Assembly: GCF_036320965.1 (NCBI RefSeq)
Contig: NC_092234.1
Span: forward strand, 40,428,505-40,492,504
Direction: 5' to 3'
DNA length: 64,000 bases
Source: Panulirus ornatus
Lineage: Eukaryota > Arthropoda > Malacostraca > Decapoda > Palinuridae
Below are positions 32,428 through 44,221 of the stretch, one piece after another. The notes below the pieces were generated by a model, which saw only the letters and a program-made list of their open reading frames with translations, did no database searches and was not told where the DNA came from. Both the position numbers and the translations under genes were made by a program. Every line of letters begins with the position of its first letter. Position 1 is the stretch's first letter.

Positions 32428-33849
32428 TTAAGCAGAGATCTGTAACCTTCTTCTTAGGAAGGTATTTACTTGCCCCGCCACACCTGCAGGAGAAACATGT
32501 AATGTTCCACGTGTCCGACGATCGTAAGTTCGTCCTGGTATGACCCGTGGTGGACGTCCTCCCTCAGTCATGTTAGGTCCTCGGGTAGTGGTTAGGCAAC
32601 GCCTACTGTACCTTGGTCGCAGTTTGTCAGGTCAGAGGCTACAGCGTTGTGCTCAAGGGGTCGACATGCTTTTTGGATTCGAGAAATTACGCCAAGGGAG
32701 TTCTTGGAGCCCAGTTTAAAATGATGTAAAAATCCACGTCTCTTGAGACGAGGCAGGTCCCGCCTGTGTAGTGAGTGAGACGCCAGCAACGCCAGCCTTC
32801 ACTCGAGCGGACACTAATCGTAGCGGAGTCAGTAAACGTTAAATGTAAGACCTGGGTTGATACAGCAGGAAAATCCACAGTATACACACCACTGCCGAAA
32901 TAGCGAAGATATTTAGCGAGGCAGAAAGTGAGTAGAAGTTTTCCGTGTAGGCGTTGGTTGGGTGGGTGCCGTGCGAGGCGAGGCTTTTCTCAAGACATAT
33001 TTGCTTGGACGACTACGTTGTTACGAGGATTATCATGGCTGTTACACCGTTTGTTACCGAGGTGACTACAGCTGTTACTCCGTCTCCCACGAGGATTATC
33101 ACAGCTTTTACACCGTTTACGACAATGATTTGGTACACCGCTTCCCAGAGATGGCCACAGCCGCCGGCCACTAGACAGTTACTTGACTGGTAAGTTGTGA
33201 TCGTCGCCTCAGCCAGTCAACATCTCGTTGAACAAGTGATCGAACGACACATCTGTCCTAAGGCTTCAGAGCCAGAGGCTACGCTCTATTATGCTTCATT
33301 TTCTTCCTTAAGGTTTCATTATGTTTAAGCGACGACCTACCTTCCTGCATCATTTCCAAGGCTTCACTTCCCCAGTTCATCACTGCGGTAGGAGGGCAGA
33401 ATCCTCCTCTGCATGATTGGCCACTCATGGCCTACCACATCGTTAAGTGATTACCTGGTCTTGAGCCCGGACGGTCGAGCGGGCCCGGTCATGGCCAGTG
33501 AGGCTCAGGTGCTAGTCTTTACTCAGCGCTTCTTTTAACGTCGGTATAATGAAATGTAAATTTACCCGGCCTGATGGGAGGTGTACGGAACAACGTGTAG
33601 AACAATTTCTTCCTGCTCTGATATCATATTCTCCTCAGTGGAAATTATATAGTTATTGAAATTCTCCTCAGCAGCTGAGTTTCCATAAAAAAGAGTTCAA
33701 TAAACTCGACTGGCTTATATCAGAAAGCAGCCATATCTTAGGACTTAACTTCTTATTACAATATCTAATCTTCGAAACTTGGGGCACTTCTCGCGTCTGC
33801 TGCTAAGTGGATCGCTAAGGAGGAGTGGAACGGAGGCAGTGGTTGACAA
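32425..33849. other. Unique stretch, no gene supported
   Basis: Only a diverged 66-bp two-copy repeat near 33027-33125 (GAGGATTATCATGGCTGTTA-like). Frames of 60-80 codons have no recognisable domain. Confidence 0.4.
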
Positions 33850-34240
33850 TGACAATTTGGCGCGACGTTTGAAGCATATGGCGCCGCCATCAACATCTCT
33901 CATGGTGAACGAGTCTCCGGCTCCAGGCGGCCGGGTAATTTGGGATTCTGGGGTGGGTGGGAATCTGGACTTTAACGCTCGCCTCCTCCGCATTTCTTTG
34001 TTTACATCCTTACCCACGTGTCATTTACGGAATTTTATTAAAGCCGTTCTTTTCCTTTTGGTATAAATTATTGAAGTGTGTACACAGAATACAAAAGTCG
34101 CTACAAATCAGTGTGCTAACGCGACAGTGGACGCCTTGCATTGTAAACAAAAAACAAAGGACAGTCGGATTTTTTGTGCGTCAGTCGCGCGCCAACAGAT
34201 CCACGACTCTCTAATGGGCGGTAAATTTTCCCGCGACCCG
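33850..34240. promoter_or_regulatory. Possible CpG-containing promoter with two E2F-like sites
   Basis: TTTGGCGCGA at 33856-33865 and TTTTCCCGCG at 34226-34235 match the E2F consensus TTTSSCGC. They lie about 370 bp apart in the most unique, CpG-containing part of the window, with other CG-rich words (GTCGCGCGCC near 34182). No TATA box or adjacent coding exon identified. Weak. Confidence 0.2.
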
Positions 34241-35011
34241 TTATTCTCCCTGGACTCCCTTGCACTGTTATTTGCCTCTCAATCCTCCTGGTTTTAATAA
34301 AAAGAACTGCACGGCATTTCATATATCACTCAAATATCTATGCCTTTCTACAAGTTCGTCACGATTTTCTTTTCACTTCAATTAATTGTTTATTTTTCAC
34401 TACTTTGCTGTGCATGTCTTCAAGCGTGAGACCATTGTGCAATCCACGCAGCTTTCTCATTTGTTTAAAACAGAGCTTACCTTCTCGTGGAAATCGAAGT
34501 TCGGCCCACCTGATTATTCCCTGAAACCGTATCGTCTCTCACTGAGGTAATTTCTCCTTTACAGAAAGTCATCCATTTGCTTTCTGATTTTTCCATCGAC
34601 ATCGAGAACAGTATTCCAAGTGGTTTGCTAAGAGTAACATCCCACATCCTCAGCACATGGTGGAGGTCGTGCAGTCACATGAGACCAGACACATATGTGG
34701 CCATGGTAGGTGAGCCTCTCCTCACAACACCCTCGTTGTATCACTTGACAGTTAGTGTGACCAACACAAACCCAGCAGCAGCAGACCCCCCCCGCCGCCT
34801 GTGCTCCTCCGCTGGTGGGAGGAGCCAAAACCTAGCGAGAGTGTCATCTCACCATGCTACAAGTCTGCCTCACGGTTGGCAGAAGATTATGTTCTAGAAT
34901 GTCATTTTGAAAGCATAATGAAGGTCCATTACACTTCAGGTCTCTAGTATCAAATAGATCATAGTAAGAAATAACATTGAAGACAGTGATCACGAAGCAG
35001 TGGATGTTCTG
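34241..35011. other. Unique stretch, no gene supported
   Basis: A 106-codon plus frame at 34577-34897 has no recognisable domain. Nothing else seen. Confidence 0.35.
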
Positions 35012-35170
35012 AGCGGTGGGATGACCTGCAGGTACCTGGCGTAAGGTGTCAGACGGAGGGATGACCTGCAGGTACCTGGTGTAAGGTGTCAGACGGAGGG
35101 ATGACCTGCAGGTACTTGGCGTAAGGTGTCAGACGGAGGGATGACCTGCAGGTACTTGGCGTAAGGTATC
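35012..35170 (+). repeat. 40-bp minisatellite, four copies
   Basis: Core GAGGGATGACCTGCAGGTAC followed by CTGGCGTAAGGTGTCAGACG. Confidence 0.92.
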
Positions 35171-35218
35171 AGCGTCTGCCGTTTAAGAGGCGTCAATTGT
35201 TATGTTGAGAGACGTCGT

Positions 35219-35322
35219 GTCACTAGCAGGGATCTTCGTCCTGGTGGGTAATTATTAGTGAGGACCGTCGCCCTCCTGGGTAATTACCAGTGGGATCGCG
35301 ACCCCTCCTGAGTAATTAGCAG
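35219..35322 (+). repeat. Diverged repeat of about 40 bp, 2-3 copies
   Basis: Recurring CCTGGGTAATTACCAGTG-type motifs. Confidence 0.6.
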
Positions 35323-35652
35323 CATCCATCCCCCACCAACAAAAACTCCTCCAACTTCTCCAACAGTGATTAGTGACCTTTGGCGTCCATCAATCATTGG
35401 CCTTCACATTTATGAAATTTACAGAAAACGATCAAACGATTTTTTAGGAGGGACGGAAGAATGGGTCGGAATATCGCTTAAAATGAGAGGGTTTTGTCTC
35501 AGTGCCTGGGTCATGTTGTTATGTTGGCGACCAGCCTGGGAGCAGCATGGTGTTTACACATCAGTGAAAAAAAAATCCTTTTCTAAGAACTGGAATTATG
35601 TTTACATCATCATTTCAAGTTGTATCCAGGCGTATTTCATGGCTCTTTATAA

Positions 35653-35654
<2 letters not shown>

Positions 35655-35700
<46 letters not shown>
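35655..35700. repeat. (TA)n microsatellite
   Basis: Uninterrupted TA run. Confidence 0.97.
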
Positions 35701-35705
<5 letters not shown>

Positions 35706-35874
35706 CGACAGATGTATTATACAAGACATACATGACACAAGTACATCAAAATGGAGTAAGAACACAAAGTTCTGACAACTTTGTGAGCTGCAAAGAATTT
35801 GTTTCTCAGGATATCATGTGGAGGAGAGGAAAGGATACAGTGTCATGTACAGAAAACGAATCATATGAGGACCA

Positions 35875-36480
35875 GGAATTGATCTTCAGCGAGAGCAACG
35901 AAATAACAGTGGCCTCCTCTTTAGAAGGATGGCGGGGTGGAACCTGCAGACTTTCAAGACAAGGAAAGAAGATCCTACGATGTTATACTTCACAACGTTA
36001 ACTCCTTCACGGGTAGCATATTGCTGTGTTCTGATATCGTCCTACAAGACAGTCGATTTTGAAGAATTACAAAGTGGTCAGAGATCTTTCACGGCCCATA
36101 GTAATGTGGTACAGGAACTAGATGACTGGGAACGGCTGAAATCACCGAGGTTTACTCTCTGGAGTGCAGACGGGAGGAGTATATCATATATACCTGGGAA
36201 ATCCTATGTTATGATTCCTAACTTACATACGTAAATAACCTGCTGCTGGCATGACAGTCATGGAAAACTGTGTAAAATACCACCTCTGAAATACAAAGGT
36301 GCCATATGTACGACAAGAGAGACCACTTTAAACAAAGTGAGAATCTTCCATGCCTTACTCAGGTGTTTGCAATGCAGTTTAAGGTTTAAGACATCCTGAA
36401 CCAGTGTTGACAAAGTGTACCAGACCAGCCAGGCTGTGTGGGCCTGCGGACTGCGGCTTCCAACAGCTTGGTCGAGCAGC
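35875..36480 (+). mobile_element. LINE-B reverse transcriptase C-terminal fragment, plus copy
   Basis: Reads ELIFSESNEITVA, then after a frame change MAGWNLQTFKTRKEDPTMLY, SRVAYCCVLISSYK, VVQELDDWERLKSPRFTL and KSYVMIPNL, in the same order as the 9.3-9.8 kb copy (FSEHNKTTVA, MAGWILLTF, SRVEYCYLL, YWERLK). Downstream non-frame pieces (KYKGAICTTRETTLN) continue the homology. Several frameshifts and stops; dead. Confidence 0.75.
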
Positions 36481-36927
36481 GAGTCATTACAGTGTGTACT
36501 GTTACTGTTCCTGTATTAGCACATGCCGAGCACACTAGGATCAGAGGGAGTGATACACTATCATTACTACATCTTCACACACGACAACATGGAAACTGAC
36601 GACATTACATAATGATAACCCTAGTGGTAAACGTGGCCACCATGTAAGTCATGAGTCTGCTCATGTGGTAAACGAGGACAACAAAGGATCAGAGAAGACA
36701 CTAGAGTTAGCGGAGAGATAAAGTCGTGGTAACTACACAGAACTAGAGAATCTGCTGTGGGAGGATAAACTAGGAGACGGAGTTCTGACACCATGATACA
36801 CGTCGGTGTTATGGAAGATCCTGTGTGGAACACACCGTGGCCTGGACCATGGGTACCGTCAGCTGCAGGTAGAGGGGGGAAGGTTAAAAGAAAGGTGGAT
36901 GTGGCTCAGGAAAAGATGTCAAAAGTC
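36481..36927. other. Unique spacer
   Basis: No tandem repeat, gene-like frame or recognisable element. Confidence 0.4.
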
Positions 36928-37000
36928 GCGAGATTAGTGGTTTAGTGGGCAGGGGACACGGGCGACACTGCAGAGAGTCAGTGTTTGAACCTGGTGCACA
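36928..37000 (+). mobile_element. Possible tRNA-derived SINE head
   Basis: TTAGTGGTTTAGTGGGC resembles a pol III A box region and GTGTTTGAACCTGG, about 45 bp later, a B box (consensus GGTTCGANTCC, imperfect). No clear tail. Weak. Confidence 0.35.
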
Positions 37001-37165
37001 AGGCAGGAGAGCATGATCAAACTTTTACAATAATTCATCAGGAATAAAACCATTAGTTATACAGCAATGAAACAACCAGTGTAAATGACCACTAGCGGAG
37101 GTGGGACGGAGCGAAGGAAAGCCTCAGGATGAACACTATCAAGCAGGGAATAAGCCACAAGAACC

Positions 37166-37168
<3 letters not shown>

Positions 37169-37246
<78 letters not shown>
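37169..37246 (+). repeat. (GA)n microsatellite
   Basis: About 39 GA dinucleotides, uninterrupted. Confidence 0.97.
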
Positions 37247-37249
<3 letters not shown>

Positions 37250-37489
37250 GGGAGTCGACATCGTCCCTCCCCTGACGCCAGAGTCCCACACGAAGAGTGA
37301 GGGGGACAAAATGTCTGCTGGCAAATATGAGAATCGTAGTCAAGTATTTGGCTCCGGAAATATTCAGGAAGGTGTCCACATCCTACCTTAGGCCAGAACT
37401 ACAATGTGCTTCTCAGGTTTGGTCCAGAGGAGGGTAGCGAAGATGGTATGGGAATGAAGTGATGTGAGTCACAGTTAGACATTAGAGAC

Positions 37490-37720
37490 ATCAGATATGT
37501 CCAGTTTGAATGAGAGAAGAGTAAGGGGTTAACTTAATGATAACCTTGAACGGTTTTTCGCAAGAGGCGCAGATAGAACAGCCAGAGAACATTACGTGAT
37601 ATAAAGCAAGCAAGGATATTGTTAGCAAGGAGAAAAAGTAATGCAAGACCTTATTTCCCTGAAAGATTTAGCACAAGATTCTGAGATACGTAGAGAGGAA
37701 GTATATATTCCTGCCGATCT
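37490..37720 (+). mobile_element. Possible LINE-D remnant, very degenerate
   Basis: AGAGAAGAGTAAGGGGTTAACTTAATGATAACC resembles, with many differences, the DLITTFK block of the LINE-D copies at 8.8 and 27.9 kb and has the right orientation. Frames are broken throughout. Confidence 0.3.
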
Positions 37721-37734
37721 TGGAAACAGACCAG

Positions 37735-37968
37735 GTGAACATGAGACAGTTCATGTGGCTTTGTTGAACATGAGACAGTTCATGTGGCGTGTTGAACATG
37801 ACACAGTTCATGTGGTGTGTTGAACATGAGACAGTTCATGTGGTGTGTTGAACATGAGACAGTTCATATGGTGTGTTGAACATGACACAGTTCATGTGGT
37901 GTGCTGAACATGAGACAGTTCATGTGGTGTGTTGAACATACAGTTCATGTGGTGTGTTGAACTTGGTG
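37735..37968 (+). repeat. 28-bp minisatellite, about eight copies
   Basis: Core GTTGAACATGAGACAGTTCA followed by TGTGGTGT. Two copies have ACACAG; the last copies are shortened. Confidence 0.92.
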
Positions 37969-38067
37969 AACTACGACCATCAGGCAGAGGACTGGGAGAC
38001 TGGACACACTGTGAGATAAGAGTTCTCCCAGCAGGATATAAGAGAGCGCCTACACTCACGGATGTAC

Positions 38068-38400
38068 GAGACGAAGATGTATGTACGTGGATGATGATGA
38101 TGATGGCTATATGAAGATGTATGTACGTGGATGATGATGATGATGGCTATATGAAGATGTATGTACGTGGATGATGATGATGATGGCTATATGAAGATGT
38201 ATGTACGTGGATGATGATGATGATGGCTATATGAAGATGTATGTACGTGGATGATGATGATGATGATGGCTATATGAAGATGTATGTACGTGGATGATGA
38301 TGATGATGGCTATATGAAGATGAAGATGTATGTACGTGGATGATGATGATGATGGCTATATGAAGATGTATGTACGTGGATGATGATGATGATGGCTATA
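38068..38400 (+). repeat. 40-bp minisatellite with embedded (GAT)n, about eight copies
   Basis: Core GAAGATGTATGTACGTGGAT followed by (GAT)n and GGCTAT. Copies differ mainly in the number of GAT triplets. Confidence 0.93.
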
Positions 38401-38411
38401 GTTCTGGTGCC

Positions 38412-38519
38412 CTTCATCCCCCCCCCCCCCACACACACACCTACTGCCAACCTGACTTGACTGAATATGCAGGCGTACTTAATGATATTTTGATAACTTC
38501 TGGGAAGACGGATTGCATA

Positions 38520-38565
<46 letters not shown>

Positions 38566-38595
38566 TGGTGTGTGTGGGTGTGTGTGGTGTGGTGT

Positions 38596-38641
<46 letters not shown>
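38412..38641 (+). repeat. Poly-C and interrupted (TG)n
   Basis: C run at about 38418-38430, then (TG)n with GG interruptions at 38521-38641. Confidence 0.96.
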
Positions 38642-38879
38642 GCTGACTCACGTTCTGAAGTTCATCTGTGTAAACCATATAGATAAGAGATATAGGAATG
38701 AAGAAGATATGCTGATAACAAAGAGAGAGACAGAGAGAGAGTTAAAGACGGTAGAAAAGTAATGATGATGATAAGAGATAGACACGTAGAAAACGAGAAG
38801 ATAAAATCATATATAGAATATAAGGAAGAAATGAATGGGAGAAATTCGAATGGAGATGGAAGGATGAGAATTACAGGAG

Positions 38880-38880
<1 letters not shown>

Positions 38881-38930
<50 letters not shown>

Positions 38931-39140
38931 GAAGTATTAATAATAATGATAATAATAATAATGATAATAATAGACAAGATGATACTAGGAATAGTATTAC
39001 CTTATCGTATCTTCAGAGATATGGTAAAAGGATAATAATACCAGTGATAAATTAATGATCGTTGATTTATGAAATATAGGATAGGAAAGGAGTGATCGGT
39101 GAGGTTGACCACTACAGGAATAGAACATGGGATGTGAGGG

Positions 39141-39193
<53 letters not shown>
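38881..39193. repeat. (AAT)n and (GA)n microsatellites
   Basis: (AAT)n at 38883-38930 with diverged continuation to about 38975; (GA)n at 39144-39192. The sequence between is A/G-rich and unique. Confidence 0.95.
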
Positions 39194-39194
<1 letters not shown>

Positions 39195-40220
39195 GCGGCC
39201 GATGTATATAACCTGTCGTGTAGTGTGAGACGGGGGAACACAGGAATATAGATAGAGGAGAAACAGAGACGAAATTGACGGTTAAAGAAGCTGGTAAGAC
39301 AGACCTTACAGACGAGGAAGCTAGGTAAGGTAATACATAATATCCAGGAAGGATTGCCCCACCCACACGTCAACACTGTCGAATGCAACAAGACACTTCA
39401 TATCGAGACGTGTTAACGCTGACGGTAACGTGATCAATGGTCGCGCATTGTGAAGTAATATCTGACTTCGTTATAGCAGGTGTGAACCCCGGTATGACGG
39501 AGGGTAGGGCGGGAGGCGTACGGTAGTGCAGCCTCGCCAGCCTCTCACAACTGAATGAATTAACTATAAGGCGCTGGGCCGAGGGGCTCGACTGGAACTT
39601 TTGTTGCCCAACACTGACAATTGTTGTACATATCTGCTGCTGCTGCTGCTGCTGCTGCACACCTGTGGAACACCTGGTAATTATTCAACCAGGTGAGGGG
39701 GGGGGGTGTACACACCTGGTCAAGTGGTCAGGGGGACGGTGTACCCCAGCTGGTCAAGTGTTGGGGGGAGGGGGGGGGCGGTGTTGGGAGCTGGGGAGGT
39801 TATCAGCTCAACAGATACCTAGCCAGACTTCTCCCCTGGGGAGGAGGCACGGTCGCGTTCACACGGAGACGGAGGCTTGGGTGGCCTGCGGAGTGGATCA
39901 AGAGGAATGGTGAGGTACGCTGCCAGGGTCACGCTGGCCACGTCTCCCCTTCCCTGGGGTTGCCCTTGGTGCTGCCGGACGCCCTCCAACATTCCCAGAC
40001 CCGTGGAGGATGCCGGACGCCCTCCAACATTCCCAGACTCCTTGAAAATGCACTAAAGTTCTGACGGGTGGTTTAGTTCTGACATTCTTCATTGAATAAT
40101 AGATGACTTGCACTAAGTTAATATAACATGAAGCGGCTGAAATTTAACTTTGATGAATTACGAAAGTTTGCCTGAATCAAGTCGAAAATCAAGCGACGGT
40201 AAATTACGACAATCAGACCG
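39194..40220. other. Mostly unique stretch
   Basis: (TGC)n at 39641-39658 and a two-copy 42-bp repeat (CCGGACGCCCTCCAACATTC) at 39976-40039. Open frames of 80-130 codons on the plus strand around 39.7-40.0 kb are G-rich and unrecognised. Confidence 0.4.
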
Positions 40221-40279
40221 TGAGGAGGAGGAGGAGGAGGAGGAGAAGGAGGAGGAGGAGGAGGAGGAGGAGGAGGAGG
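40221..40279 (+). repeat. (GAG)n microsatellite
   Basis: About 19 GAG triplets with one GAA. Confidence 0.96.
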
Positions 40280-40367
40280 TTACTGTGTGAGGGAGGCTAC
40301 CACACGTGCTACCACAAGCCTGCCACACACACGACGCACATGTTACCACGTATGTCCGTGGACCCTC

Positions 40368-40453
40368 ATCTGTACGTGACTGCGTATACGAACGTTAATC
40401 TGTACGTGGCTGCGTCGGCTAACGTTAGTGTGTACGTAGCTGCGTCTGTGATG

Positions 40454-40517
<64 letters not shown>
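40368..40517 (+). repeat. 30-bp three-copy repeat and (TG)n
   Basis: Three diverged copies around CTGTACGTGGCTGCGT at 40369-40449, then (TG)n at 40455-40516. Confidence 0.85.
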
Positions 40518-40518
<1 letters not shown>

Positions 40519-40973
40519 CTACTTTGTTCTGTTGGTAAGGCCGTCACGGCCTCTCCAGCCGGTGTCTGGGGCCTAGTGCTACAGACACAGAGGAGAGGGA
40601 GGGAAGGGGAGGGAGGGGGGAAATAGCCAGGACTGAGGAGGCGGGAGGTGGCACAGATGCCCCTCCTTAAACATCATTTACGGCGGCCTGAGGAGGGCCG
40701 GGCTGGGAGGCGCTTCGGGAGGAGAAGTCTCAGCGACCCTAGCGCTGGTATGAGGGCTGAGCAGCGGGAGGCGAGGGCTGAGTCGACCCCTCCCTCACAG
40801 GGTTGGACTGATATCGTGCCATTATATTGTCCAGAAGGTCAGTATTGTCTACAGGTTCCCGGTCATCATGGTCACCAACAGTGTGGTTATTAATGCTCTG
40901 CGTCTTGTATGGACGATAATAACACAAGTAACGTAACGAGGCAGTGACACCTGTCACTCTGTCCTCACGCTCA
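40518..40973. other. GC-rich unique stretch
   Basis: Contains an 81-codon plus frame (40648-40893) with moderate GC at third positions but no recognisable domain and no clear splice site. Not annotated as a gene. Confidence 0.3.
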
Positions 40974-41025
40974 GTACATACATACATACATACATACATA
41001 CATACATACATACATACATACATAC
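40974..41025 (+). repeat. (TACA)n microsatellite
   Basis: About 12 TACA tetramers. Confidence 0.97.
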
Positions 41026-41065
41026 GTACTGAGAGTCACTAAAAGTATGGTCAATGCTCGAGACC

Positions 41066-41140
41066 TCGATGGTGCGACCCTTGGGTAGGATGGCCTGACC
41101 TTTGACCTGATCCTTAAAGGTCATATTAAAGGGGTGCTCA
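41066..41140 (+). repeat. Dispersed 21-mer repeat, head only (locus 3)
   Basis: GCGACCCTTGGGTAGGATGG, CCTGACCTTTGACCTGATCC and TTAAAGGTCAT match the head of the 20.14 kb locus closely, but the 21-bp array is absent. Confidence 0.7.
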
Positions 41141-41288
41141 GGGGGTTGATGCCCCCCTCCCCTAACGTGATCAGGCTAAAGGTCACGTCTGACGTCAGGT
41201 CAACACCTGCAACACAGGTCGGGGAGTTGTTTACCCTTGTAGTTGGTGTAAACACTGCAGGAGGACACCAAGTTATTCTTGTGTACAG

Positions 41289-41352
41289 TGTGTGTGTGTG
41301 TGTGTGTGTGTGTGAGGGCTGCCTCCCAGGCCCTCTGCACCCCCCCCCCCCC
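41289..41352 (+). repeat. (TG)n and poly-C
   Basis: (TG)n at 41287-41314 and a C run at 41340-41352. Confidence 0.95.
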
Positions 41353-41705
41353 TCACCTGGTTCCTTGTAATGAGGGAATCACAGGATGCAACAGAGAACT
41401 GCTTTGTTCTGTCTTTGTGTTAATTATTTGTTCATTACTGGATGACATGTACAGTTTGTTGCTCGGCTAATGAATTTGTAAATTGTTCAACGAAACCAGA
41501 GGTGAGAGGTGACCTGCTCTCGCCCTACCATAACACTACGGTAATTCCTAGAACAGTGGCTGGAAGAAATTGGTGTCAGAGGTTGTTGTTGTCAGAGGTT
41601 GTTGTTGTCAGGGTATGTTGTGGTAAAGGATTGTGTTTCGTGTCTCAGCTGTGACCTGATGACCCACACGATCCTTCTCAACAACTTCATCATCCGCCAC
41701 ACCTC

Positions 41706-42919
41706 AGGGAGTGCATGGAGGTCCCCGCCTCCACCACAGTGCATGGAGGTCCCCGCCTCCACCACAGTGCATGGAGGTCCCCGCCTCCACCACAGTGCAT
41801 GGAGGTCCCCGCCTCCACCACAGTGCATGGAGGTCCCCGCCTCCACCACAGTGCATGGAGGTCCCCGCCTCCACCACAGTGCATGGAGGTCCCCGCCTCC
41901 ACCACAGTGCATGGAGGTCCCCGCCTCCACCACAGTGCATGGAGGTCCCCGCCTCCACCACAGTGCATGGAGGTCCCCGCCTCCACCACAGTGGATGGAG
42001 GTCCCCGCCTCCACCACAGTGCATGGAGGTCCCCGCCTCCACCACAGTGCATGGAGGTCCCCGCCTCCACCACAGTGCATGGAGGTCCCCGCCTCCACCA
42101 CAGTGGATGGAGGTCCCCGCCTCCACCACAGTGCATGGAGGTCCCCGCCTCCACCACAGTGCATGGAGGTCCCCGCCTCCACCACAGTGCATGAAGGTCC
42201 CCGCCTCCACCACAGTGGATGGAGGTCCCCGCCTCCACCACAGTGCATGGAGGTCCCCGCCTCCACCACAGTGCATGGAGGTCCCCGCCTCCACCACAGT
42301 GCATGGAGGTCCCCGCCTCCACCACAGTGCATGGAGGTCCCCGCCTCCACCACAGTGGATGGAGGTCCCCGCCTCCACCACAGTGCATGGAGGTCCCCGC
42401 CTCCACCACAGTGCATGGAGGTCCCCGCCTCCACCACAGTGCATGGAGGTCCCCGCCTCCACCACAGTGGATGGAGGTCCCCGCCTCCACCACAGTGCAT
42501 GGAGGTCCCCGCCTCCACCACAGTGCATGGAGGTCCCCGCCTCCACCACAGTGCATGGAGGTCCCCGCCTCCACCACAGTGCATGGAGGTCCCCGCTTCC
42601 ACCACAGTGCATGGAGGTCCCCGCCTCCACCACAGTGCATGGAGGTCCCCGCCTCCACCACAGTGCATGGAGGTCCCCGCCTCCACCACAGTGCATGGAG
42701 GTCCCCGCCTCCACCACAGTGCATGGAGGTCCCCGCCTCCACCACAGTGCATGGAGGTTCCCGCCTCCACCACAGTGGATGGAGGTCCCCGCCTCCACCA
42801 CAGTGGATGGAGGTCCCAGCCTCCACCACAGTGGATGGAGGTCCCCGCCTCCACCACAGTGGATGGAGGTCCCCGCCTCCACCACAGTGCATGGAGGTCC
42901 CCGCCTCCACCACAGTGGC
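41706..42919 (+). repeat. 28-bp minisatellite, about 43 copies, very homogeneous
   Basis: Core GCATGGAGGTCCCCGCCTCC followed by ACCACAGT. The main variant has GTGGATGG for GTGCATGG and is scattered in the left part, then consecutive at the right end (42772-42870). Frames open on both strands for over 390 codons (393-453) exist only because the unit lacks stops. Confidence 0.97.
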
Positions 42920-44030
42920 CATATTGAGCGGTAAGCGGAGGAGCAGCTGACACTGAAGCCTCACAAGTGTGGACTCACCAGAAGATGGTTAGGTTAGAAC
43001 ACATTCTCATTCCTCGGTTATTGCCTCGAGTCTGGCTCCTTCCTTGATCCACTGAACACGTATCATTATACTACTGAAGCCTCTTTGTACAAGACCTTCA
43101 GAAGCAACTGAAGTCGTACATATCAGAGGGAGAAATTTAGTTTCAGACCCGTCAGGAGCACAAGTGATGGCGCCTGACACTGAATTCGTAAACATTGAAC
43201 AGATAGATGGCAACGTGAGGACACAGAGGACGGGACCCAAGCCTCGCTGAAAATGAATAAAAAAATCGTAATCTGCTTGTATTTTAAAGGTTTCACACCC
43301 AATCACGACAGGGCATCTACCTCTTGATTGGAAACCTTTTTTGAATGTAGGAAACATTATCGTACGTGTCTCACATACCTGGAGGTCGAACCCAGGTCCT
43401 CGGTCACGTGTCTAGTATCTCCGTGACTCTCTACATCGATCTTGTGAGGAGCAGGTGGGGTTCCCTGCAGGTGTACTGCTCACCCTAGTCTTTATGCACG
43501 ATAATATCAACACGTGTTGGATGACGTCGACAAGTGATGGGGTCAGGAAACATGACGGTCATGTCCTGCCTTGTGTCAGGACATGGCGGGTTATATGGTT
43601 TGTTGGTATCACACCAGCAGGAGGGACCACAGGGGCACGAACGAAGCAAGTGTCGGGGGGGGGGGGGTTGATAGACATGATATTGTTGACATAAACCTTT
43701 TGTTTGGCCAAACAGCCAATGAAACTCGTCAATATCCTGTGAGGGTTCAGTGTTCCTATGTGACGTGCTACATGTGTTGGCAGTGCTGGCTCACACGTGA
43801 CACCAGAGGAACACCATACCTGGTGGCCACGGACCACGTCTGTACCAGCACGACCCACGTACAGACGTGGCAACATGTGCGGTACAGACATCTGCCGTGG
43901 TCTGTGCTCAGTACTGTAATGGCGGTCGACAGCCCCATACGTGAGGGGGTCAGTTTGGCTCGGTAGGGGATAGGGTAAAGGTGAGGCTGTACCCCACCTG
44001 CAGCGGTACCGGAGCATGACGTCACGACGC
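42920..44030. other. Unique stretch with one unassigned frame
   Basis: Minus-strand frame 43007-43357 (116 codons, ATG to TGA) is not repetitive and contains CPVVIGCETFKIQADYDF, but matches no family I know. Frames at 43.56-44.05 kb on both strands are likewise unassigned. A poly-G run lies at 43656-43668. Confidence 0.3.
43370..43440 (-). mobile_element. Possible tRNA-derived SINE fragment
   Basis: On the minus strand GACCTGGGTTCGACCTCC resembles a pol III B box (GGTTCGANTCC). An A box is not convincing. Confidence 0.25.
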
Positions 44031-44056
44031 ACACACACACACACACACACACACAC
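44031..44056 (+). repeat. (CA)n microsatellite
   Basis: About 13 CA dinucleotides. Confidence 0.95.
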
Positions 44057-44221
44057 GATTTTGGAATGTGATGCAGCGAGAAGTTGTTAGAGAGGCACAT
44101 GGATGAGATCCTGTAATGATGGCATTGTAGTTTAGACCTTACTGTAGAAGAAAGGTTGGTTAGCTCTGTATGTGCTGGGACGGCTGAAGGAAGCCAGGCA
44201 AGAGGCTGGGAGACGGCAGAG

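Noticed and set aside
40648..40893. Possible first exon in a GC-rich patch
   Set aside because: Only moderate third-position GC, weak start context and no convincing donor.
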